Positions 16,733 to 26,582 of a DNA stretch of 64,000 bases are shown one piece after another. The stretch is from Polyangiaceae bacterium. Lineage in GTDB: Bacteria > Myxococcota_A > Polyangia > Polyangiales > Polyangiaceae. The position numbers were made by a program, and so were the translations under genes. Location: assembly GCA_020633205.1 (NCBI GenBank), contig JACKEB010000012.1:806001-870000 (forward strand). The letters are read 5' to 3'. How positions within the stretch are numbered: position 1 is the first letter of the stretch; each line of letters starts with the position of its first letter. Below the pieces are notes generated by a model. It made no database searches, was not told the origin of the DNA, and saw nothing but the letters and a program-made list of their open reading frames with translations.

Positions 16733-19700
16733 ATGCGCCTTCGACCCAATCCAGTGGAGGCCCTGAACACGCTTCCGCGGCTCGGGGACGCTGACGAGCG
16801 CCGAGCGAGCTGGCGCCAAGCCGTCGCCGCCTTGGGACGCGCTCAGCGCATCGACGGCCCGCCGCCGCTCGACGGCGTGGAAGTCTCTGAGCTGGTAGCA
16901 GCCGCGCGCGTCGCCCTCGACCGTGGTTTGGCGGACGACCTCGACTGGATCGCGCCGAGCTCCCGAGCCGTCGCGCTCTACGAGATCTCTGCAGCGTTAC
17001 CTCCGGGAAACGAACGCCGGGAGTTCGGGCGCCGCGCCTTCACCCATCTCTACGGCGGCACCGCGAGCACCTTCGCCGCGGTTGCCCACCGCATGGCACT
17101 GGGCAACGCCAAGCCTCTCGACACGGCGACGCTGCGAGCAAGAGTGAGCCTGGTTACGGATCTGTCGATTGGCGCTTCCGTCAACTCCGATCCCTTGGCC
17201 TTCGCCCTGGTCGCCCGCCGCGAGCTGTTCGAGCGCTGGGTCGCCGAGCCGTCCACGGGCGCCCTGCCTGCCCGCCGCTTGGCAGCTCGTCTGCTCGAAC
17301 GCGCCGCGCGCGAGGCGGTAACTCGAAGCCACCAAGGCGACCCGTTCCCGCGTCAGCTGCTGCGCAGCCCCGGGGTGCGCCCGGTCTTCGAGCGTCTGCT
17401 CGATGATCGGGAGCCGCTGGTCTGGCGCCACGCCGCCGTCGCCCGCGGCCTGCTGTCCGGCGTCGAGCCTGAGATCCGCGAGGAAATTGAGCTGGCGCTC
17501 GATCCAGCGCTGACGCCGACGGAGTGGCGACGCGCGGCGGTGAGCCTCGTTGCGTGCATGTCGAGCGACGCGGACACTGCGATGAAGCAGTGCCGCAGCC
17601 TGCTCAAGGGGCCAATCGCGGAGCGCGACCCGGGTATCGCGGCCACGATGACGTGGGGCCTGCCGTGTGTGATCGAGACCGAGCCCGACGCCGCGGAAGA
17701 TCTGCTGGATTGGCTCACCGCCACGCTGCGCTTGGATGTGGCGGAGGCCACGGTCGAGCTCTTGCGTGACGTCACGAATCCTGGGTTTGGGATGCGGGCA
17801 CAGGAAATCGTGAGAGACGTGCTCGACGATCAGATGCGCACGTCGGATCCCGTGACCGGCTACGTCGCCCACCGGGCGCTCAACGATCTGTCACAGGACG
17901 TGGAGAGTGAAGGCGGCCTGCTTCAGAGTGTGCGCCGCGCCCTGATCGCGTTCGAGACCCGAGGTGCGCGCATGGCTCACGAGCTCGCCCTCGAGGCCGC
18001 GGCCCGAGCGAGCTCGGCGATGGACCGCATCGTGCGCTTGTCCGCGGACGGCGAAGTGGTCGCCGAGACGTTCCCTCCGCTGCTCACCTTGGACGCCGGC
18101 GCGCTCGAGCGCTCTCGACTGAGTGATCTGCTGCTCCTGGGACGCCGACCTGGAGACACCGACGCCTCGGTCCCGGAACTCGATCAGCTCTACGAACGCC
18201 TCGGTCGCTGGCTCATCGAGGGCGAACGAGCGAGCGAACCCGACGGGGGCGACCGCGCGCAGGTCGTCGGGACCGGGCGGCGCCTGCGCACCCTATTGCA
18301 CTTGGTCGATCTCGAGACCGCCGGGCGGGATACCGCTGAAGAAGCGGCATCCCGCGTGAAGAACCGCGTGCTCGACATCATCCGCTTGATGATCGAGCGC
18401 TTGAAGAGCTGTCCTCGTAGCCTGCACCGCATCACCTGCGCCACGCTCGCTCGCTCCTTCGACGCCGCGGTGCGCGAAGGCGTGGCCGATCCGAGCGACA
18501 TCTTCCTCGTGCTAGCGAGGGAACTGGACGACGCCCGCAGTGTCTCCGCCATAGCCGAGGCATCCACCAGCGAAGATGTGAGCGCACCTGCTGCCGCATG
18601 GGCCGGCTTCCTGGCAAGCGGAAATCGCGGCGCGCTCGACTCCATCGCAGATGGGAACCTCGACTCGCTGCCCCCTCCCGATGTCGACGGCAAGGAAGCG
18701 GCGTTGGCGACCGCCACCGTCGAGCTCAGCCGTCGCGTGTCCTCTACGGGTTCTTACCGTGGGGAAGCGCTGCGGCAGGTCGTGCTGCGTATCGGCCGAG
18801 CGCTAGAGACCATAGCCGCCGCCCGTGGTCTCTCGGAGATCGTCGACACCGCAGGGGGAAACAACGCGATCGCCGACCTGGAGCACGCAGTGGATGCTCT
18901 GCGTAGGCTCAGCGCCGCGGCAAGTCGCCGGCTGCTCGCGAGCGGCGGCAGCAGCGCAAGCATCATGATCATCGCCGATGTGCCACCGCTCTCGGCGTTG
19001 ATCGAGCGAGCGGTGACTGCTGGCGTCCCGGCGAACCGCGATCAAATGGCCATGGCCATCGGTGAGCTCGCGGCTGACCTTCCACCGGCGCTGGCTGCAG
19101 CGATCGCCAGCGTCACGACACGCATCGCCTCGCTGCCCGCCAGCCCGCCGAGCGACGTCTACGCGATCCCGCTACAAAAGCGCCGGGAGGCCCTACCGGA
19201 TTGGTTGCTGCCCCGTCGCACCATCGGCGGCTTCTACGTCGTACGAGCGCTGGGCGCTGGCGGTGTCAGCTCGGTCTTCGTCGCCCGACGAGTGGAAGAG
19301 CGCCACTCGAACAAGGCAGAGCTGTTCGCCCTGAAGGTGCCGCAATACGACCCGACCATGGCGCGCTCGATCTCCGAGCAGGAGTTCTTACAACTTTTCC
19401 GGGAGGAAGCAGGCGCGTTGCTCGGGCTGCCACAACATCCCAATTTGGCGCGCTTCGTTACTTTCGACCTGGCGTCTCGGCCGAAGCCTATTCTGGTGAT
19501 GGAGCTGATCCGAGGCTTCAGCCTGGATCGCCTGATCCGGAGTCGATCCCTCACCACGGAGCGCGTGCTCGGCTACCTCGATGGGATCCTGGCAGGGCTC
19601 GAGGCGATGCATGAGGTCGGCGTAGGCCACCTGGATGTGAAGCCTGGCAACGTGATCTTGAGAGACGGCGCGGATCCCGTGCTCGTGGACTTCGGTTTGA

Positions 19701-20107
19701 GCGGGCGCCAGCTGCGTCCCGGTTGTGGCACGCTCGAATATTGCGCGCCGGAGATCCTCGGTGTGGTTCCGGATGACCTCACCCCCCCACCCCAAGCCGC
19801 AGATATGTACGCGTTCGCGTGCACCGCCTACGAGATGCTCACCGCGAATACGCTGTTCGACGGCGACGACGAGATGACCCTGGCCTCGAGCCACGTGGGA
19901 CACGACGGCTGGCCGGATCACATCGCCAAGCTCGGCCAGTTCACGGAGCTCACGAACCTGATGACGATCCTGGCGGCCTGCTTGCGGCGCGATCCAAGAC
20001 ACCGGCCGAGCGCCAAGGACACCCGCAAGGCGTTCGCCTCGCTCGGCGAATCGGTGAAGCAGCTGCCCTGGCCGATCACCGCTCCCGAGGAAGCGGCAAC
20101 GGGTTGA
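16733..20107 (+). CDS. Large Ser/Thr protein kinase with N-terminal helical-repeat region
   Basis: A 1124-residue protein. The first ~825 residues are Ala/Leu/Arg-rich and helical, resembling HEAT/ARM-type solenoids, with no membrane segment. The kinase domain occupies about 828-1105: glycine loop GAGGVSSVF (~840), invariant Lys in FALKVPQYD, catalytic loop HLDVKPGN (~966), DFG (~984), and the CGTLEYCAPEI P+1/APE region. The HRD Arg is replaced by Leu, so this is a non-RD kinase and may not depend on activation-loop phosphorylation. Unlike typical PknB-type kinases the kinase is C-terminal and cytoplasmic. Targets are unknown. ATG 16733 is the first reasonable start. Confidence 0.9.
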   Translation: MRLRPNPVEALNTLPRLGDADERRASWRQAVAALGRAQRIDGPPPLDGVEVSELVAAARVALDRGLADDLDWIAPSSRAVALYEISAALPPGNERREFGRRAFTHLYGGTASTFAAVAHRMALGNAKPLDTATLRARVSLVTDLSIGASVNSDPLAFALVARRELFERWVAEPSTGALPARRLAARLLERAAREAVTRSHQGDPFPRQLLRSPGVRPVFERLLDDREPLVWRHAAVARGLLSGVEPEIREEIELALDPALTPTEWRRAAVSLVACMSSDADTAMKQCRSLLKGPIAERDPGIAATMTWGLPCVIETEPDAAEDLLDWLTATLRLDVAEATVELLRDVTNPGFGMRAQEIVRDVLDDQMRTSDPVTGYVAHRALNDLSQDVESEGGLLQSVRRALIAFETRGARMAHELALEAAARASSAMDRIVRLSADGEVVAETFPPLLTLDAGALERSRLSDLLLLGRRPGDTDASVPELDQLYERLGRWLIEGERASEPDGGDRAQVVGTGRRLRTLLHLVDLETAGRDTAEEAASRVKNRVLDIIRLMIERLKSCPRSLHRITCATLARSFDAAVREGVADPSDIFLVLARELDDARSVSAIAEASTSEDVSAPAAAWAGFLASGNRGALDSIADGNLDSLPPPDVDGKEAALATATVELSRRVSSTGSYRGEALRQVVLRIGRALETIAAARGLSEIVDTAGGNNAIADLEHAVDALRRLSAAASRRLLASGGSSASIMIIADVPPLSALIERAVTAGVPANRDQMAMAIGELAADLPPALAAAIASVTTRIASLPASPPSDVYAIPLQKRREALPDWLLPRRTIGGFYVVRALGAGGVSSVFVARRVEERHSNKAELFALKVPQYDPTMARSISEQEFLQLFREEAGALLGLPQHPNLARFVTFDLASRPKPILVMELIRGFSLDRLIRSRSLTTERVLGYLDGILAGLEAMHEVGVGHLDVKPGNVILRDGADPVLVDFGLSGRQLRPGCGTLEYCAPEILGVVPDDLTPPPQAADMYAFACTAYEMLTANTLFDGDDEMTLASSHVGHDGWPDHIAKLGQFTELTNLMTILAACLRRDPRHRPSAKDTRKAFASLGESVKQLPWPITAPEEAATG

Positions 20108-20169
20108 GTCAGCCCTAAATCCAGCTTCAGAGCTTGCCTCGGGACGGCAATCTGTGCGGATCTGCGCTC

Positions 20170-20760
20170 ATGGGGACTCGAAACAGCCACCTCCCGCAGA
20201 CGCTCGGCGCCTTGATGGCGCTCGCGGCGCTGAGCGGGTTGCTTGGATGTGACGAGCAACAGGTCGCGCCCCTCGAGGTCGATGTCGGGGTGGGTGAAGC
20301 GGTTCAGTTCAAACCCAAAGCCGCCTTCGCCGAGTACGTCGAGCTGCCCGGCCTGCGCAATGAGCTACGCCTGACCCTCGCCGACTACGAGGCGTCTTGT
20401 GAGCAATTCGTCCCGCCACCCGAGGGCAAAGTGATGGTCTCCGTCGTCGTCGCCACGCCCCCAGGCATGGCGCTCCAGCCCGGGAGCTACACCTGGGCCG
20501 GACCCGAGCTACGCGGCATGACCGCCGGCGTGCAGTCGCACCCTGTCGCGGAGCCGACCGTGCGCATCGGCGGCAAGGGCTACCTGTTTGGCGCGGGCGG
20601 CGGCGTGCAGCTGCAGACGGTGAATCTGGACGAGTACGGCGAGGTCAGCGGAGTGATGGGCTTCGACACGGCCGCTCAGGACGGTCGCGGCCCCAGTCGC
20701 ATTCGCGGCCGTTTCCGTGCGAAAATATGCCGCAGCAATCGCGCTCCGGTGCCTCAGTGA
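20170..20760 (+). CDS. Lipoprotein of unknown function
   Basis: A 196-residue product. ATG 20170 gives a standard lipoprotein signal: a short polar start, a hydrophobic core (TLGALMALAALSGLLGC) and the lipobox LLGC. The mature region is a likely beta-sandwich of about 160 residues, ending in a basic tail. An in-frame TTG at 20134 is rejected. It follows the kinase by 62 bp and precedes a membrane-protein gene by about 10 bp, so the three may be one transcript. Confidence 0.77.
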   Translation: MGTRNSHLPQTLGALMALAALSGLLGCDEQQVAPLEVDVGVGEAVQFKPKAAFAEYVELPGLRNELRLTLADYEASCEQFVPPPEGKVMVSVVVATPPGMALQPGSYTWAGPELRGMTAGVQSHPVAEPTVRIGGKGYLFGAGGGVQLQTVNLDEYGEVSGVMGFDTAAQDGRGPSRIRGRFRAKICRSNRAPVPQ

Positions 20761-20770
20761 TCCCTCGCGG

Positions 20771-21991
20771 GTGTCGCGTTTGACGCCTGCCACTTCGCGC
20801 AGTGCCCCAGGAGCCGGTGGCCTCGGCTGGCTCTTAGCCTGCGCTCAGCTTGGCGAAACGGCGCTCGAGGCCTTCGTTCTCGCTCGCTTCGTCGAGCGGA
20901 TTGGCGCGGCGGCGCTGCCCTTGGCGTTGGCGATCCGTGCGGGAATGGACGCGGTGGGGTCGGTGCTTGCCGAGCGGCTACTCTCGCGATTGAGCGCCGC
21001 GTCACGCATCGCCCTGGCCACCGGGCTAGGCACGGTACTGTGCTTGGTTTCTCTCTTTCGGCCCTTCGATCACTGGGCAATTTACCTGTGTTTCGTCGCT
21101 GGCTCGCTGGTCACGCGCCAGCGCAGCATCGACTTTGGCGTGCTGACCTTGGAGAAGCTTGCCCGCGGCGAACGCGCTGAGCGCCTACCGGGGATCTACG
21201 CGCTCGGCCGCATCGGAGCGCTTGCGAGCGGCGCGCTCTTGTTGCTCGCGGGCTCGAGGGGCGTCGTGATGGTGCTCGCAGCGATCGGCTACGCCGCTGC
21301 TTGTGGCTTCGCGACCTCGATGCACTTCGGCCAGCGCTTCGAGCAGCCGATGCCGGCGAGCGTCAACGCCAGCTCTGGCTCCCACCGCATGTTGACCGCG
21401 CTGATGTTTGGCGCGCTCGCGTTGGCCGTGGGGCGCGTCGCGTTGATCACGCAGAGCGGCGGCGTGTTGGCTCACGCCTTCGACGAGCACAGCCTGATCC
21501 GCGTGCTCGGTGGCTACAGTGTCGCAACCGCGTTGCTCAGTTTGTTGATCCAGGTCGCCTTCCTCAGGCGTTGGCTGGCGGCCGGCCGACTCGAGTCCGT
21601 CAACGGGGTTTGGGGGTTAGGGTATCTGCTGGGCCAGCTAGGACTGGCGTTGACCAGCATCGTGAGTCCCGTCGCGGCGGTGGGGTTGGCGCTGGGTGCG
21701 CGCTGGGTCGACGGAGAGCTCCGCGCCGCTCTGCGCGGCCCTGTGACGAACCTGCTGTACGAAGTGATGCCCCCCGCGGACCGCCGCCGGGCACGAACTT
21801 GGGTCATCGGCGTGACGGTGCCCGTTGGAGGGCTCGGGGCGGGTCTGTTGCTAAATCACCTCGAAGCTCCCGCAATTCTGGCTTGGACCGGCGCGATTGC
21901 GGGCGTTTCGGTGTGTGTATCCACACTGATTCAGGGCCGACTCTGGGCTCGGTCACGTGTTGGTTTGTCAAGCGACCGCCACCAGAGTTAG
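20771..21991 (+). CDS. Polytopic membrane protein, MFS-like
   Basis: About 406 residues with some ten to twelve hydrophobic segments, starting at LGWLLACAQLGETALEAFVLARFV and ending at AILAWTGAIAGVSVCVSTLI. The spacing and small-residue-rich helices suggest a major-facilitator-like transporter or an ATP/ADP-carrier-like fold, without a diagnostic motif. GTG 20771 avoids overlap with the preceding lipoprotein gene; an ATG at 20717 would overlap it by 44 bp. Substrate unknown. Confidence 0.78.
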   Translation: MSRLTPATSRSAPGAGGLGWLLACAQLGETALEAFVLARFVERIGAAALPLALAIRAGMDAVGSVLAERLLSRLSAASRIALATGLGTVLCLVSLFRPFDHWAIYLCFVAGSLVTRQRSIDFGVLTLEKLARGERAERLPGIYALGRIGALASGALLLLAGSRGVVMVLAAIGYAAACGFATSMHFGQRFEQPMPASVNASSGSHRMLTALMFGALALAVGRVALITQSGGVLAHAFDEHSLIRVLGGYSVATALLSLLIQVAFLRRWLAAGRLESVNGVWGLGYLLGQLGLALTSIVSPVAAVGLALGARWVDGELRAALRGPVTNLLYEVMPPADRRRARTWVIGVTVPVGGLGAGLLLNHLEAPAILAWTGAIAGVSVCVSTLIQGRLWARSRVGLSSDRHQS

Positions 21992-22004
21992 CGTGCCAAG
22001 TCGC

Positions 22005-23981
22005 ATGGGCTGGGCGACGTTGAGCGTGCGCGGGAAGATCATGGGGACGATCGTCTTCGTGTCCGCGGTGGTGTTGGCGTTGGGTGCTTGGACGGCGTAC
22101 GACGCCCTCCGCTCCCAAGGTCGAGGGCTTTATCTCAAGACGCACTTTCAGCGCTTCCAGCGCGACCTGCGTCAAACCGGAACATCGGAGTACGCCGCGG
22201 CGGGCGTCGTCGCGAAGGATCCCGCGCTAGTCGCGGCCCTGGCGAGCGGTGAACCAGCGCAGGCGCTGGAAGCCATCAAGCGGCTCTCCGAGGTGCTGTC
22301 CGGGACGATGGCTCCCGAGATCATCACCTTCAGCGATGCCTCGGGGAAAGTGATTCAGGCGCCTGGCTTCGACTCCGTCCCCGACTACCGCGGCACGCGG
22401 ATGTTCCAGGACTTGAAGGCGGGTAAAGGGATCCGCAGCGAGCTCGGGGTGATCGACGGCGACGTCTACCGGCTGTCTGGCGTGCCCATCCAAACCCAAG
22501 GCGGCAGTGTAGTTGGTACGCTGCTCATTGGTCAGCGCCTCACGCGTTTCCTCAAGGATTTTGCGGCCAACTCAGGCTCGAACGAGCCAGGTAAGCAACA
22601 CCGCATCGCGCTTGTTTCTGGCGATCGCGTCGTAGCGAGTGCGTTGCCTTCCAAAGAGAACAAGCAGCTGCTCCACGCCATCGGCAAGCCGCGCAGTATC
22701 TGGGAGAGCGTCGACGGTGAGGACGTCGAGGTACCGGTGCTGGATTTCGACGCCGATGAGACCTTCGACTTCTACAAGGGTGACGCCAAGGGCTACTTGG
22801 GCCCTGAGGGCGACGCCAAGCTCGGCACGCTGTACCTGGTGCGCACCCGTGGGCACACCACCGACGAGCTGCGGGAGCATACGGTGAAGATCGCCGGGAT
22901 TTTCGCAATCGCAGCGGCGATCGCTTTGCTGGTTGGCTATTTCCTCGCGGCACAAATTACCCGGCCGTTGCGTAGGTACATCGAAGTCACCGGCCAGCTG
23001 GCGCGTGGTGACGCGGACCTGACGACGCGGCTCGAGGTGCGTACTCGGGACGAGCTCGGCGTGCTCGCGGCGAACCTCAACCAGGTTTTCAGTCAGATCC
23101 ACGATCTGGCAGGTTCGGTTCAACGTTCGGCGTTTCAGGTGGGCGCCAGCTCCGGCGAGATCTCTGCCATCTCGAAGCAGATGCTCGACGGCGCTCGCCA
23201 TCAGGCACAGAAGATCAGCGGCTCCACTGCTGCCGTCACGGAGCTCTCATCGTCCATCCAGCAGGTCGCGGAGAACGCCGCGAGCGCCTCGCGCAGCGCC
23301 AAGCAATCGGGCGAGGCCGTGCACAACGCCATCGGCCGCCTGGCGGAGATCCGAAAGACCGTGGAGGACGCGGCGGGCCGCATCGAGACGCTGGGCGAGA
23401 GCGGCAAGCGCATCGCCAACATCGTCGACGTGATCCGACAGATCAGCGAGCAAACCACGATGCTAGCGCTGAACGCCGCGATCGAAGCGGCCCATGCCGG
23501 AGAGCACGGACGAGGATTCGCGGTGGTCGCCGACGAGGTCAGTAGTCTGGCCAAGCGCGTGGGTCAGAGCGCCAAGGACATCGAAGATCTGATCGGCACC
23601 ATTCGCGACCAGACCGGCGAGGCGGTGCGAGTGATGCAGGATGGCTCACGGGAAGTCGAGGAGGGCACCGGCCTGGTGAGCAGCACGCTCGGCGACCTGC
23701 AGTCCCTGATCAAGGTAATTGACGACACTGCCCTCGCGGTGCAAGAGCAGGCCATCGCTTCGGACGAAATCGCCCGCAACATGGACGCGGTCCAGCAAAT
23801 CGCAGAACAGGTGCTCGACTCGAGCCAGGCCGCCGTCGCTACCGGGGAAAAGCTCCACGGTCTCGCCGGCTCCCTCGAAGACAGTGTTCAGGGCTTCAAG
23901 CTCGACCGCGAAGCGGGAGAAACCGCGGAACGCATGCTCGGCGCGTCAAGACAGGCGGAGCTACCCCCAAAGAAATCATGA
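22005..23981 (+). CDS. Methyl-accepting chemotaxis protein
   Basis: About 658 residues with the full order of a transmembrane chemoreceptor: a TM helix at ~10-32 (IMGTIVFVSAVVLALGAWTAY), a periplasmic sensor of ~250 residues of double-Cache type (the stretch around VVGTLLIGQRL is typical), a second TM (IAGIFAIAAAIALLVGYFLAA), a HAMP domain (ITRPLRRYIEVTGQLARGDADLTTR), then the signalling coil with the hairpin tip RQISEQTTMLALNAAIEAAHAGEHGRGFAVVADEV. It should feed a CheA/CheW pathway; no che genes are in the window. Myxobacterial MCPs may control gliding or development. ATG 22005 is preferred over GTG 21993. Confidence 0.95.
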   Translation: MGWATLSVRGKIMGTIVFVSAVVLALGAWTAYDALRSQGRGLYLKTHFQRFQRDLRQTGTSEYAAAGVVAKDPALVAALASGEPAQALEAIKRLSEVLSGTMAPEIITFSDASGKVIQAPGFDSVPDYRGTRMFQDLKAGKGIRSELGVIDGDVYRLSGVPIQTQGGSVVGTLLIGQRLTRFLKDFAANSGSNEPGKQHRIALVSGDRVVASALPSKENKQLLHAIGKPRSIWESVDGEDVEVPVLDFDADETFDFYKGDAKGYLGPEGDAKLGTLYLVRTRGHTTDELREHTVKIAGIFAIAAAIALLVGYFLAAQITRPLRRYIEVTGQLARGDADLTTRLEVRTRDELGVLAANLNQVFSQIHDLAGSVQRSAFQVGASSGEISAISKQMLDGARHQAQKISGSTAAVTELSSSIQQVAENAASASRSAKQSGEAVHNAIGRLAEIRKTVEDAAGRIETLGESGKRIANIVDVIRQISEQTTMLALNAAIEAAHAGEHGRGFAVVADEVSSLAKRVGQSAKDIEDLIGTIRDQTGEAVRVMQDGSREVEEGTGLVSSTLGDLQSLIKVIDDTALAVQEQAIASDEIARNMDAVQQIAEQVLDSSQAAVATGEKLHGLAGSLEDSVQGFKLDREAGETAERMLGASRQAELPPKKS

Positions 23982-24691
23982 GTTATTCACGCCGTCTCTG
24001 GCCCCGATCTTTCCGTGCGGTTTCATACCTCGCCTCACTATTAGGCGCGTCGCTGATCGTCGGCTGCAGCAGTACCGACTCCACGACCAGCTCCACCAAG
24101 GCGGTTCCGCCGACGCTGAGCCTCACCAGGATCACCCCCGTAGGCGCGCCTGCGTGGACTCCGGGAGGGAACTGCGTGGAGCGTGGACACGACGCCGACG
24201 GCTCCGTCGCGGTTCAGGTGAGCGTCACCGACGCCGAGCTGCGTGCTCCCGGGAGCTGCGGGAGCCGCAGTGCGTGTGGCCATCTCGAGTTCTCGATCGC
24301 GAGCGCAGACTTCAGCCGCGATGCACGCAGCAGCAGCACATCCCACACCTTTTCCTTGGCGGATGCGCCGCTCGGCGTCGTGTACGCGGTCAGCGTGATC
24401 CTAGCTGATGACGACGGCGTCGCTCTGAAAGACGCCGATGGGAACGACCTGAAGGCGAGCGCAGACGTCGAACTGAGCGCCCCCGGAGCCTGCGGCGGCA
24501 AGCTCGATCCTGATGCCGGTACGGACGCTGGGACTGATGCCGGTACGGACGCTGGCTCGGACGCCGGTACGGACGCTGGCTCGGACGCCGGTACCGATGC
24601 TGGCTCGGACGCCGGCAACGACGCGGGCTCCGATGCGGGCTCCGATGCGGGCTCGGACGCTGGTAAGGACGCCGCCTCCGACGCCGCCTGA
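23978..24691 (+). CDS. Lipoprotein with Asp-Ala-Gly repeat tail
   Basis: A 237-residue protein whose ATG overlaps the MCP stop (ATGA), so it is translationally coupled. The signal ends in the lipobox IVGC. A middle domain of ~130 residues contains four Cys and is probably beta-rich. The last ~60 residues are a tandem low-complexity tail of TDAG/SDAG units encoded by degenerate repeats of ggtacggacgctggctcgga type. The coupling suggests a role with the receptor, perhaps as a periplasmic ligand-binding partner, but this is inference only. Confidence 0.82.
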   Translation: MSYSRRLWPRSFRAVSYLASLLGASLIVGCSSTDSTTSSTKAVPPTLSLTRITPVGAPAWTPGGNCVERGHDADGSVAVQVSVTDAELRAPGSCGSRSACGHLEFSIASADFSRDARSSSTSHTFSLADAPLGVVYAVSVILADDDGVALKDADGNDLKASADVELSAPGACGGKLDPDAGTDAGTDAGTDAGSDAGTDAGSDAGTDAGSDAGNDAGSDAGSDAGSDAGKDAASDAA

Positions 24692-24723
24692 ACTAACGGT
24701 GTACCGCGAGGAAACTCGCTTGC

Positions 24724-26373
24724 TTATTGGTGCACGAAGATGATCGTGCCCTTCAGCGGTAGCAACGCGCCGTGCCAACCCGTTGGCACGTGGGGTTCGG
24801 TCCAGTAGAAGATGCGCCGCGCGTCTTCCGGAGCCAGGTTGATGCAGCCATGGCTCTTGGGCGTGCCAAAGCGGTCGTGCCAGTACGCCGCGTGGAGCGC
24901 ATATCCATCCTCGAAGTACTGTACGTAGGGCACGTCACGCAGCTCGAACTCCTCCCCCACCTCGTCCGAGCTCATGGTCGTCGTGACGTGCTTGGTGTGG
25001 ATACGGAAGATCCCGCGCTTGGTCGCGGTGCTCGTCTTGTGGTCCTCGAGGCCTGCCTCACCGCTGCTAATTAGCGTCGCGTAAACGGGCTTCGTGCCTT
25101 CGTACAACACGATACGTTGCAGCGTGAGGTTCACGTCGATCCACTTGCTGCCCTCTTTGCCCCACTTGGGCATCTTCTTCGCAGGTTCGATGCGGGAGGC
25201 TTCGCGATCGCTCAGCCAGTAGCCGTCCTTGGTTTCGTAGTGCAGCACCTTCTCGAAGAAGCGCTGCTTGCCAGTCAGACTGACGGCGCCGCCGTAGGGG
25301 GCCTTCTCGAACTTGGAAAGCCGGCCTTTGTCCTTCTTGAAGACGTAGAAGTACGCGAACGGCTTGCGCACCAGTGCGAACGGGAAATCAATATCCTCGG
25401 GGATCCGCACACCGTGGAGGTCCGAACCTTGGATCGGGCGCAGTCGGTCCGTGGGCATCACGCGGAGGCCGGTCGTCACCCCGTACCGCCGTCCCTCCCA
25501 GAAGAACGTGCGGAGGAACGAGTAACCGACCTTGGGGCGCATGTTTTCGATGCTCAGGGCGTTCAGATCACCCTTGAAATGCAGGAGGTTCGGCGCCATT
25601 GCGCCGTTTCTTAGATACTCCGGGACTCCCTCCGTGAGCTTGTCCTCCCAGGCTTTCGTCGGGTCAGGTACCTCGCCCTCTCCCCCCAGCCATACGTGCT
25701 GTGCATAGGACGCGCCAATCTCGCCCTCCGCCTCGAGCCAGTCCTTCATCCGCTCGTCGAACCCTGGCTCCTTCTTTTGGAGCTCCTCGCTCGTGGGCAG
25801 GCGGCGGTAGATCGGTCCAGGTTTCCGCACGGTACCGTAGATATACGGTAGCTTGCGCATGTGGTCCGGACGGTACTCCTGGGTGGCCAGCACCACGGGG
25901 TCTTTGCCGTCCAGGGTCGCGCGGCGGCCAGTGCAGACGAAGCCCCCCGGCTCGACCGGGTACCAGCCCTTGGGACAGTCATCGTGACCCGCAGGCTCGG
26001 CGCTCGTCGGGGATGAGGCCCCGGAGCGCAGGTAGCCGAGGCGCCGACTCTTGCGGGTGGGCTGCTGGTAGACCCAGACGCGGAGCGCCTTGGCGTAAAC
26101 GCGCGGCCCGGGCTTGACCACGGTCACTGCCGCCGGGCGGGCAACGCCGGAGAGGTCCACAAGCGGCGCCTGAGCCGGCTGCTCAGCGATGGGATCGGGG
26201 GCTTCGGCTGGCTGCGTGGGCTCTCCGCTGCTGGCGCCCTTGGCCTGCCCGCTCCCACGCGGAGCAGCTGCCGAGAGCTTGGTCTCGTCAGCGTCTGGAT
26301 CGTCGCCCTTGGAGCATCCGATGACGAACGCCAGCGCGCCGAGACACGCTGCGAACCTGACTGAGCTGCGCAT
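24724..26373 (-). CDS. L,D-transpeptidase (YkuD) lipoprotein
   Basis: A 549-residue envelope protein. ATG 26373 gives a clean lipoprotein signal (FVIGC). A Pro/Ala/Ser-rich linker follows, then an extended region of ~330 residues including an SH3-like start (KALRVWVYQQPTRKSRRLGYL). The C-terminal YkuD domain has the HAAYWHDRFGTPKSHGCINL motif with the catalytic Cys at about 510 and His residues. Such enzymes make 3-3 cross-links in peptidoglycan or attach proteins to it. A longer frame upstream of the ATG is Arg/Pro nonsense. Convergent with the previous gene (32 bp). Confidence 0.9.
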   Translation of the reverse strand: MRSSVRFAACLGALAFVIGCSKGDDPDADETKLSAAAPRGSGQAKGASSGEPTQPAEAPDPIAEQPAQAPLVDLSGVARPAAVTVVKPGPRVYAKALRVWVYQQPTRKSRRLGYLRSGASSPTSAEPAGHDDCPKGWYPVEPGGFVCTGRRATLDGKDPVVLATQEYRPDHMRKLPYIYGTVRKPGPIYRRLPTSEELQKKEPGFDERMKDWLEAEGEIGASYAQHVWLGGEGEVPDPTKAWEDKLTEGVPEYLRNGAMAPNLLHFKGDLNALSIENMRPKVGYSFLRTFFWEGRRYGVTTGLRVMPTDRLRPIQGSDLHGVRIPEDIDFPFALVRKPFAYFYVFKKDKGRLSKFEKAPYGGAVSLTGKQRFFEKVLHYETKDGYWLSDREASRIEPAKKMPKWGKEGSKWIDVNLTLQRIVLYEGTKPVYATLISSGEAGLEDHKTSTATKRGIFRIHTKHVTTTMSSDEVGEEFELRDVPYVQYFEDGYALHAAYWHDRFGTPKSHGCINLAPEDARRIFYWTEPHVPTGWHGALLPLKGTIIFVHQ

Positions 26374-26582
26374 GCTCCTCGCATGGCATAAGTGGGGCCG
26401 AAGTCGCAAAAAGATCGCGGTTTTTCGGCGGATCTCGTGGCGCGCACGCGCTCTCCAGCGCGCCCTCACCCCCAAATTCTGAGGCCCGTGTGTCGGTCCA
26501 ACGGAGGCCTCGGGTGGGGCGAGATGCAACATACGCAGTCGTATCCGTAGCCTGCGCAAAAAAGCAGGCATCCGCGGGCGAA

